The position numbers and the translations under genes were made by a program. Shown piece after piece: positions 34,589 to 40,140 of a stretch of 40,140 bases of DNA. Position 1 is the first letter of the stretch. Every line of letters starts with the position of its first letter. Under the pieces are notes generated by a model. That model did no database searches, was not told where the DNA came from, and saw only the letters and a list, made by a program, of their open reading frames with translations. Source of the stretch: Hydrococcus sp. Prado102 (GTDB lineage Bacteria; Cyanobacteriota; Cyanobacteriia; Cyanobacteriales; Microcystaceae); contig JALOOL010000013.1 in assembly GCA_025454425.1 (NCBI GenBank), positions 1 through 40,140 of the forward strand, read 5' to 3'.

Positions 34589-35296
34589 TTACGACTGCGG
34601 TTGGGTTAGCTGCTGCACAAAAGCTTGATGTTCGGGCGACTGTATTCCCATTTGTAGCACCTCCAGAACGCGCGTCATTTTGTTGTTCAATAGATCGTCT
34701 GCTGCCAACCACAAACCAGGAAAGGTTCTACTGCAAATAATTCCATTTTCATTCGGTGGCAACAATATATATTCTCCATCAGTCAAACAAAACCATTCAA
34801 GTCGATTTTCGTAGGATTGCCAGACAATATACTCAGCTACTCCATTGCGGCGATAAGCTTGCTTTTTGCTGCCGAGATCGATCGCGGCACTACTAGCAGC
34901 GATCTCTGCCACTAGTTCTGGCGTTCCTTCTAAGTATCCGTCTTCGGTTAATCTAGCTCGTCCTCCTACTGCTTCGTCTAAAATCAAAACAATATCGGGC
35001 TGTGGTTCGTTATCGAGATCGAGGCGAACCGTTGGTTCGATTCCAAGAAATAAACTCGGTGTAGCTATTTGATAAGTCCACAACCATCCATGCAGCCGAC
35101 TATGGGGTTCTGCGTGTTGTTGAAAGCGCAACGGAGATGCCACGTAAACGATTCCTTCAATCAATTCTGCTTTTTTGATGTGTGGTGCGGCAGCATAACG
35201 CCGTTCAAATTCAGGACGAGTTAAGCGATCGCCACTTTCGAGGGGAGGTGTGCGATCTAATGCCGGACTGGTTTGGCGAGGAGGATGGATGGTCAT
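34589..35296 (-). CDS. Uma2 family (DUF820) putative restriction-endonuclease-fold protein
   Basis: 235 aa. The Uma2 family is very common in cyanobacteria, often in many copies; it has a PD-(D/E)xK nuclease-like fold, but its role is not known. Landmarks: KAELIEGIVYVASP (about 40-53), EPQPDIVLIL (the PD-like acidic residue), LVAEIAASSAAIDLGSKKQAYRRNGVAEYIVW (Glu and the K of the fold core) and the tail with GIICSRTFPGLWL. The putative active-site residues all look present. No clear ribosome site. It stands alone between accA and the sugar genes. Confidence 0.85.
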   Translation of the reverse strand: MTIHPPRQTSPALDRTPPLESGDRLTRPEFERRYAAAPHIKKAELIEGIVYVASPLRFQQHAEPHSRLHGWLWTYQIATPSLFLGIEPTVRLDLDNEPQPDIVLILDEAVGGRARLTEDGYLEGTPELVAEIAASSAAIDLGSKKQAYRRNGVAEYIVWQSYENRLEWFCLTDGEYILLPPNENGIICSRTFPGLWLAADDLLNNKMTRVLEVLQMGIQSPEHQAFVQQLTQPQS

Positions 35297-35332
35297 CGCT
35301 ACGTTTTAGTAAACCGATCTTATGATAGCGAT

Positions 35333-36019
35333 TTATTTAGATTGACATGGTTTATAAAAAGAGTACGACTTCTCTAATAACAATTTGCGTTCGATGTAAA
35401 TCTTGGCATCGGGAAATAATTTTTTCATGTGCGTTTTCTTTAAAACCCTCAATTCCTTAATCATGTCCGTCCAAACGGGTAGTTTTGGTTCCCACGAACG
35501 AATGAGGCGATCGCGAACCCATTGCGGGAGTTGCCAATAAAAAAGAACGCCCGTGTGTGCCTCAAGAGGGAAGAAATTGCTAGGGGTTTGTACCCAATAA
35601 GCATCAGCTAATCTGCGGACTTCTGCGGCAAACGCTGCTTGTTTTTTTTCATCGCCAACGTGTTCGATGACGGAGTTACTAAAAACGATATCGAAAGATT
35701 TATCGGCAAATAATCCAGATAAATTGGTTGCATCTCCTTCGACAAAATTATATCCTTCAAGGCGTTCGCGAAGCGTGCCGTCAGGCATCTCGCATTCTGT
35801 TACAGAGCTAGGTAAATTAACGATTGTAACCTCAAAATTGTGGTCGATTAACTGCCACATATAAGCCGTTCCGCCCAAATCGATAATTCGAGCATTAGTG
35901 GGCGGTTTAACTAATGATAAAAACTTTTGGAAACGCTTAGCACGCCACTCTTTTACGAAAGAATTATTCGCGTACAACCATTCAGAAGTTTTTCGAGTTA
36001 CGATCTGTAATCTTGTCAT
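35333..36019 (-). CDS. Class I SAM-dependent methyltransferase coupled to rfbB
   Basis: 228 aa. The SAM-binding strand reads [13 protein letters not shown] (motif I with GG), followed by [21 protein letters not shown] (acidic motif) and [13 protein letters not shown] (motif after strand 4). These fit a Methyltransf_11/25-type fold acting on small molecules or sugars. Its ATG overlaps the rfbB stop by four bases (ATGA), so the two are translationally coupled, hinting at a methylated deoxysugar or surface glycan. A palindrome-like repeat (35762-35791) is carried in frame, coding about [11 protein letters not shown]. The exact substrate is unknown. Confidence 0.82.
   Translation of the reverse strand: MTRLQIVTRKTSEWLYANNSFVKEWRAKRFQKFLSLVKPPTNARIIDLGGTAYMWQLIDHNFEVTIVNLPSSVTECEMPDGTLRERLEGYNFVEGDATNLSGLFADKSFDIVFSNSVIEHVGDEKKQAAFAAEVRRLADAYWVQTPSNFFPLEAHTGVLFYWQLPQWVRDRLIRSWEPKLPVWTDMIKELRVLKKTHMKKLFPDAKIYIERKLLLEKSYSFYKPCQSK
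35762..35791. repeat. Interspersed repeat carried in frame within the methyltransferase gene
   Basis: The plus strand reads GCGTTCGCGAAGCGTGCCGT then CAGGCATCTC. I recognise GCGTTCGCGAAGCGTGCCGTAGGCAT as a repeat scattered through several cyanobacterial genomes. Here it adds roughly ten codons between the SAM-binding strands without breaking the frame. Confidence 0.5.
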
Positions 36020-37128
36020 TTAATTGTTTCCATCCCGTAGACTTTTTGATAGTATGCCTGATATTCTTGGGATAATAAAGGTTGCCACCAATCGCGATTA
36101 TCGAGATACCATGCAATTGTTTGTCGCAGTCCGCTTAAAAGCGTTTCCTGTGGAGTCCAACCCAATTCTCGCTCGATTTTGCTAGCATCGATCGCGTAAC
36201 GGCGATCGTGTCCGGGACGATCTTTAACAAAAGTAATTAACTTATCTGAAGGTTTTACGGGTAACTCCGGGGCAAGTTCGTCCATTAGCTGACATAACAA
36301 CTTGACGAGATCGAGATTTTTGACTTCATTATTGCCCCCAATATTATAAGTTTCTCCAGGTTTGCCTCGATTAATAACGACATCTAGGGCGCGACAATGA
36401 TCGCCAACATATAACCAATCGCGAACATTTTGTCCGTCGCCATATACGGGTAGCGGTTTGCCCAATAAAATATTGATGCACATCAAGGGAATTAATTTTT
36501 CTGGGAAGTGATAAGCACCGTAATTATTCGAGCAATTGGTGATAATTGTGGGCAGACCGTAGGTATGATAGTAAGCGCGGGCGAGGTGGTCGCTTCCCGC
36601 TTTTGAGGCAGAATAAGGGCTATTGGGCGCGTAAGGCGTAGTTTCTGTAAAAGGCGGGTCGTTAGCTTCGAGACTGCCATAGACTTCATCGGTAGAGACG
36701 TGGAGAAAGCGATCGCTTTGGGGTTGTCCGCGACTCATCCAATAGTGGCGAAAACTCTCTAAAAGCGTAAACGTCCCAACGACGTTGGTTTGAATGAAAG
36801 CATCGGGGCCGAGAATCGAGCGATCGACGTGAGATTCTGCCGCAAAATGAGCAACCGTGTCGATATTTTCTTCTTGGAGTAAGCTATCGATGAAAGCGCG
36901 ATCGCAAATATTGCCCTTCACGAAACGAAAATTAGTGCGATTTTCTAGGGTAGCTAAATTCTGACGATTACCTGCATAAGTCAGTGCATCGAGAACGACA
37001 ACGCGATCGCCCTTGTAATTATTACACCAATGATGGACGAAGTTGGAACCAATAAAACCCGCTCCTCCGGTAATCAACAATCGACGAGGTTCCCTCGATA
37101 CAATACTTTCTGGTTGAAAATCGCTCAT
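36016..37128 (-). CDS. rfbB: dTDP-glucose 4,6-dehydratase
   Basis: 370 aa short-chain dehydrogenase of the RmlB group. It turns dTDP-glucose into dTDP-4-keto-6-deoxyglucose, the entry to rhamnose and other deoxysugars. NAD motif GGAGFIG at 21-27, catalytic T146-D147-E148 in HVSTDEVYG, and Y172/K176 in [22 protein letters not shown] and [13 protein letters not shown] are family marks. The ATG at 37128 is chosen; the frame extends to a TTG at 37155. RmlA, RmlC and RmlD are not in the window. The gene is the first of a two-gene unit with the methyltransferase that overlaps its stop. Confidence 0.94.
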   Translation of the reverse strand: MSDFQPESIVSREPRRLLITGGAGFIGSNFVHHWCNNYKGDRVVVLDALTYAGNRQNLATLENRTNFRFVKGNICDRAFIDSLLQEENIDTVAHFAAESHVDRSILGPDAFIQTNVVGTFTLLESFRHYWMSRGQPQSDRFLHVSTDEVYGSLEANDPPFTETTPYAPNSPYSASKAGSDHLARAYYHTYGLPTIITNCSNNYGAYHFPEKLIPLMCINILLGKPLPVYGDGQNVRDWLYVGDHCRALDVVINRGKPGETYNIGGNNEVKNLDLVKLLCQLMDELAPELPVKPSDKLITFVKDRPGHDRRYAIDASKIERELGWTPQETLLSGLRQTIAWYLDNRDWWQPLLSQEYQAYYQKVYGMETIK

Positions 37129-37589
37129 AGTATTCTTTAATAAGTACTCATACAATATTAATTACACGCTTTATATTATTGTTTCCTGTTGCAGCAATGC
37201 TTTTTGCTTACCCTCACCTAAAAATTTAATTTTGCTCTCAATTAAGCTGTTGCACATTTAAACTGTTTCATCGCCCCTGTGTTTAACGATTGCTCATTAA
37301 CCATGCTTACTCCCTTCCCAGACGCGAAATTACCCTTCGGGAACCCTTGGCGGGAACGCGTCTGTAACATCTCCCTACTCCCTAAAATTTGTCCCCAATT
37401 TGAATGCCCGTTCGCTTAATAGCTTTAAACATAATTAAAATTAACCGCTCTAGAATTTATTGAAGAGTATTTTTTTGATTTATGCAATCTGGCACGCTCA
37501 AAAGTTATAGAGTTATCCAAAAAATGTCATGCTAATAAAAGGCAATTGGGCAAAGCCCACGCTACGCGATCGCATGACGGGAAAAATTT
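37129..37589. other. Gene-free spacer between divergent rfbB and HAD genes
   Basis: No coding frame. It holds an 8-base inverted repeat CAGACGCG/CGCGTCTG (37319-37326 and 37357-37364) around CCTTCGGGAA-type sequence, and nearer the HAD gene TGGGC-AAA-GCCCA (about 37547-37559) followed by a HIP1 site. Both look like interspersed repeats. The promoters of both genes must lie here, but I could not place them with confidence. Confidence 0.6.
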
Positions 37590-38330
37590 ATGGTAACAAT
37601 TCGCTGTAAAAATCTTGAGTTTTTAAATATTACAGCAATTTTGTTCGATAAAGACGGAACTTTAGAAGATTCGCGCTCGTTCTTGCGAGAACTAGCGTAT
37701 AAACGCGCTAGGATGATAGACGCTCAAATTCCTGGCATTGGCGAGCCGTTGTTAATGGCATTTGGCATTCAAGATGATAAGCTCGATCCTACGGGATTAA
37801 TGGCAGTGGGAAGTCGTCGAGAAAACGAAATTGCAGCGGCGGCTTATATTGCAGAGACGGGACGCAGTTGGTTTGAATCGCTTGCGATCGCGCGAAATTC
37901 TTTTAGCGAAGCTGACAAGTATCTTAAAGATAAAAAGGCAAATCCCTTGTTTCCAGGAAGTTTAGAAGTATTAAAAGAACTCTCACAAGCCGGATTAAAA
38001 CTAGGCATTCTCTCGGCTGACTCGACAGCAGGCATACAATCGTTTGTGAGTCGCCATCAATTATCCGATTATATCCAAGTTGCGATCGGAGCCGATTGCG
38101 GACTGAACAAACCCGATCCGGCATTATTTGTCAAAGCTTGTCAAGCGTTGGGTAGCGAACCTCAAACAACCTTGATGGTAGGAGATTCTCAGGGCGATAT
38201 AGAAATGGCAAAAGCCGCCAACGCAGGCGGAACAATAGGAATCTGCCCCGGAAATCCCCAAGCGGCACATTTAGAAACCGCAGATGTCGCGATCGCACAA
38301 TTGGATGAATTAACGATTTCGTTTAATTAG
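37590..38330 (+). CDS. HAD-family (subfamily IA) phosphatase
   Basis: 246 aa hydrolase of the haloacid-dehalogenase superfamily, resembling phosphoglycolate phosphatase and pyrophosphatase types. Motif I is FDKDGTLEDS (nucleophile D20, acid D22), motif II LSADSTAG, motif III the Lys in NKPDP, and motif IV GDSQGDIEMAKAA. A helical cap of about 100 residues lies between motifs I and II. The substrate is likely a small phosphomonoester; phosphoglycolate is one candidate but not shown. The ribosome site is weak. The 3' end faces the Coq4-like gene with a hairpin between. Confidence 0.85.
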   Translation: MVTIRCKNLEFLNITAILFDKDGTLEDSRSFLRELAYKRARMIDAQIPGIGEPLLMAFGIQDDKLDPTGLMAVGSRRENEIAAAAYIAETGRSWFESLAIARNSFSEADKYLKDKKANPLFPGSLEVLKELSQAGLKLGILSADSTAGIQSFVSRHQLSDYIQVAIGADCGLNKPDPALFVKACQALGSEPQTTLMVGDSQGDIEMAKAANAGGTIGICPGNPQAAHLETADVAIAQLDELTISFN

Positions 38331-38343
38331 TTATAATATGTAG

Positions 38344-38366
38344 CTTCTAGCTCGCTTTTCTAGAAG
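38344..38366. terminator. Hairpin between convergent HAD and Coq4-like genes
   Basis: CTTCTAG, a 9-base loop CTCGCTTTT, CTAGAAG: a perfect 7-base-pair stem 13 bases after the HAD stop. Probably a terminator, though no T-run follows. Confidence 0.45.
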
Positions 38367-38425
38367 TTCGCGAGATCGAGATGGTCGCACTACGGGGTAT
38401 TGCGATCGTTCAACCGGATTTGATA

Positions 38426-38920
38426 TTACTTCATTAACGGCAACAGATCGAACTCCTGACGAATGTCAAGCAAAGAGCGATCGAGCATAGGTTCAAAGTC
38501 TAAAAAAGGAACGCGATTCTGGCGATTGCGAGTTTTAAACCAAATTGAAATTAACTCCAGAATAAGTAGAGGAAGAACTTTAATAACTTCCCCATAAAGC
38601 CAAAACACGCCCTTTTCTCTAGTCATGTCATTATACATAACGTCTATGACAGGTTTATTGGTCTTTCTCATCTCACGGAATTTTTGAAAGGTAGACTCAC
38701 TCGTCCACCAAAATAAAGGTAAAATCTTTAACTCGTCGTACATTCCCGTGTCACAACCATAGATAACATGACCTACATCATGAGCCAATAGTATTTGGGC
38801 GAATTCTGATGGTTGTGTTTGGGGTGGAGTTACATGAGGATTGAAGGCATAGTATTCCGCCAAACCTTCTCGAAGCGTTTGAGTACTGCTTTTGCTGAGG
38901 TATTGAGGGCGATCGCTCAT
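38426..38920 (-). CDS. Coq4-like protein (164 aa)
   Basis: It carries the exact Coq4 metal motif HDxxHx11E: H47, D48, H51 and E63 (AHDVGHVIYGCDTGMYDE). Coq4 acts in ubiquinone synthesis in yeast and proteobacteria, where it binds a metal and prenyl-lipid intermediates. Cyanobacteria make plastoquinone, not ubiquinone, so the role here must differ or involve another prenyl lipid; a related Nostoc protein was crystallised with a geranylgeranyl phosphate, as I recall. A hydrophobic helix follows (about 115-130, VLPLLILELISIWF). A HIP1 octamer touches the start codon. It diverges from a TetR gene across 40 bases. Confidence 0.78.
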   Translation of the reverse strand: MSDRPQYLSKSSTQTLREGLAEYYAFNPHVTPPQTQPSEFAQILLAHDVGHVIYGCDTGMYDELKILPLFWWTSESTFQKFREMRKTNKPVIDVMYNDMTREKGVFWLYGEVIKVLPLLILELISIWFKTRNRQNRVPFLDFEPMLDRSLLDIRQEFDLLPLMK

Positions 38921-38928
38921 AATATCGA

Positions 38929-38945
38929 TACGATAAAGTTTCGTA
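38929..38945. promoter_or_regulatory. Candidate TetR operator between divergent genes
   Basis: TACGA-TAAAGTT-TCGTA is an inverted repeat of 17 bases in the 40-base gap between the Coq4-like and TetR genes. TetR proteins usually bind such dyads next to their own gene. The arms are short, so this is a candidate only. Confidence 0.4.
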
Positions 38946-38960
38946 ATTATTTTAGCATCT

Positions 38961-39545
38961 ATGAAAGAAACTAAGAAAAACTCACCAGGAAGACCTCGCA
39001 GTAACCAATCCCATCAAGCGATGCTGAAAGCCACCTTAGAACTACTAGCAGAAGTGGGATTTGATGGAATGAGTATTGATGCGATCGCAGCCCGTGCGGG
39101 AGTTGGCAAGACAACCATCTATCGCCGTTATACTTCTAAAGAAGAATTGGTAGCAGATGCAATTGAGAACGTGCGAGAAGAAATAACACTCCCTAACACG
39201 GGTAACTTACAAAGCGATATTGATGCTTTAGTGGAAAACGCCGCACAAATTACCCTAAGTCCCCTCGGACGACAGACTGTTGCTATGATTATCGGTAATG
39301 CTTCTAGTAATCCCCAATTTGCACGACTCTACTGGACAAAATACTTGCAACCTCGCAGGGAAACTTTTGCAGTTGTCATAGAACGAGCAAAAGCAAGACG
39401 CGAAATTTCGCCAGATTTAGACTCGAATTTAGTCTTCGATATGATGAGCGGAATCATGCTTTATGCTTTGATTTTTCAACCGAATTCCGAATCTTGGACA
39501 ATTTATGTTCGCCGCGCGATCGATCTCTTATTCAGAAATGCTTAG
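38961..39545 (+). CDS. TetR/AcrR family transcriptional regulator (194 aa)
   Basis: DNA-binding repressor type. The N-terminus GRPRSNQSHQAML and the helix-turn-helix (about residues 37-56, MSIDAIAARAGVGKTTIYRR) are classic, followed by KEELVADAIE. The C-terminal ligand-binding part (about 75-194) is all helical, with MSGIMLYALIF near the end. The ligand is unknown; the neighbours (Coq4-like protein and a desaturase) suggest a lipid or prenyl compound. It is divergent from the Coq4-like gene and 136 bases upstream of the desaturase, and may control both. Length is normal. Confidence 0.9.
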   Translation: MKETKKNSPGRPRSNQSHQAMLKATLELLAEVGFDGMSIDAIAARAGVGKTTIYRRYTSKEELVADAIENVREEITLPNTGNLQSDIDALVENAAQITLSPLGRQTVAMIIGNASSNPQFARLYWTKYLQPRRETFAVVIERAKARREISPDLDSNLVFDMMSGIMLYALIFQPNSESWTIYVRRAIDLLFRNA

Positions 39546-39681
39546 ATACTAACGGATAGGGGTGAAGAATTGGAACCGCGATCGCAAAGAAGCAAAAAAG
39601 CTTTAATACACAATAAATTTCAGAGCCAAGAATGTAATGCTACTATGAGTACTGTTTTTGGATGTGAGGATAAGCAAAATT

Positions 39682-40140
39682 ATGTCATTCGATTCTCGCT
39701 GGCACGTCGAAAGACGCAAGCAAATCCTCGACAAATATCCTGAAATAAAGCAATATTTTGGCAATTATCCCCTCTCAGTCATTCCCATTACATTGCTCGT
39801 TATCATTCAATGGCTGATGGCGTGGTTAGTCAGCGATTTACCTTGGTGGATGGTAGGTCTTATCGCTTTTTTTGTCGGACAGTTTATCGTCCATTCCCTA
39901 TCAACCTTCATTCATGAAGCCGCTCACAATCTAATTCTCAAAGGTCGCGTTGGTTCTGTTGTTTCTTTGCTTTTAATCGAGTTAGGAGTGCTTACATTCG
40001 GTCAGTCACTTGAATATGTCTCCCAACACGGCCCATCGCATCATCGGCATTTAAATGACTATCTCAAAGACTACGAATGGGCAGATAAAAATCAGGCACA
40101 ATTTCTACAATCTCATGTTTCCTGGCGCGTCGTCAAAGCG
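39682..40140 (+). CDS. Fatty-acid or sphingolipid desaturase, 3' end beyond window
   Basis: The frame is open from ATG 39682 to the window end (153 codons, no stop yet). It begins MSFDSRWHVERRKQILDKYPEI, then two membrane helices (about residues 33-50 and 56-73). Histidine boxes HEAAHN (about 79-84) and QHGPSHHRHLND (about 114-125, HxxHH-type) are the iron-binding motifs of membrane desaturases; the third box must lie further on. The start and DYLKDYEW resemble sphingolipid delta-4 desaturases. Ribosome site GAGGA about 11 bases upstream. Incomplete, so substrate and length are unknown. Confidence 0.85.
   Translation, partial: MSFDSRWHVERRKQILDKYPEIKQYFGNYPLSVIPITLLVIIQWLMAWLVSDLPWWMVGLIAFFVGQFIVHSLSTFIHEAAHNLILKGRVGSVVSLLLIELGVLTFGQSLEYVSQHGPSHHRHLNDYLKDYEWADKNQAQFLQSHVSWRVVKA

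Noticed and set aside
37129-37589. tRNA, small RNA or riboswitch in the long spacer
   Set aside because: No cloverleaf, no T-loop consensus and no known riboswitch core was seen; the stems present look like interspersed repeats.

Overview
The window is chromosomal DNA of a cyanobacterium. The octamer GCGATCGC (HIP1) recurs in genes and gaps. CyanoQ (psbQ), Vipp1, cofH, RuvB, SMC and AccA all have a cyanobacterial character. Runs of 7-base tandem repeats and small palindromic repeats fill many gaps. I cannot name the species; a unicellular or baeocyte-forming lineage is a guess. No rRNA, tRNA, CRISPR array, prophage or intact transposase was seen.

Layout. 0.1-5.2 kb: two adjacent FHA-GGDEF-EAL cyclic-di-GMP proteins and a divergent Kir-type potassium channel. 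5.2-10.5 kb: SMC and a divergent Fic protein. 10.6-20 kb: cofH, then an envelope or glycolipid neighbourhood with three multi-membrane GT-C-like proteins, a polyprenyl-phosphate hexose synthase fused to a GtrA domain, and an FAD oxidoreductase. 20-24.3 kb: ruvB with a small exported-protein frame behind it that lacks a usual start codon, a cytosine-deaminase-like amidohydrolase, a small membrane protein, then decayed DNA holding a broken copy of the amidohydrolase tail and a probable TnpB-type transposon end, followed by a small exported cysteine-motif protein. 24.3-30.3 kb: an EcsC-like protein, two hypotheticals, an alpha/beta hydrolase without its nucleophile, CyanoQ, a glycine-oxidase-like protein and an AI-2E family permease. 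30.4-35.3 kb: a PLP aminotransferase, thioredoxin, Vipp1, AccA and a Uma2 protein, separated by heptamer repeats. 35.3-38.3 kb: dTDP-glucose 4,6-dehydratase translationally coupled to a methyltransferase, then a HAD phosphatase. 38.4 kb to the end: a Coq4-like protein divergent from a TetR regulator, followed by a fatty-acid or sphingolipid desaturase cut by the window end.

How genes may work together. The Dpm-GtrA protein could make and flip a polyprenyl-phosphate sugar that the GT-C proteins use on the outer face of the membrane. RfbB and its coupled methyltransferase fit deoxysugar or surface-glycan work. TetR, Coq4-like protein and desaturase look like one lipid-related module with a shared operator. 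The most notable sequence-level observations are small repeats inserted in frame in genes, the relic of a duplicated amidohydrolase, the start-less frame behind ruvB, and the catalytically altered hydrolase.
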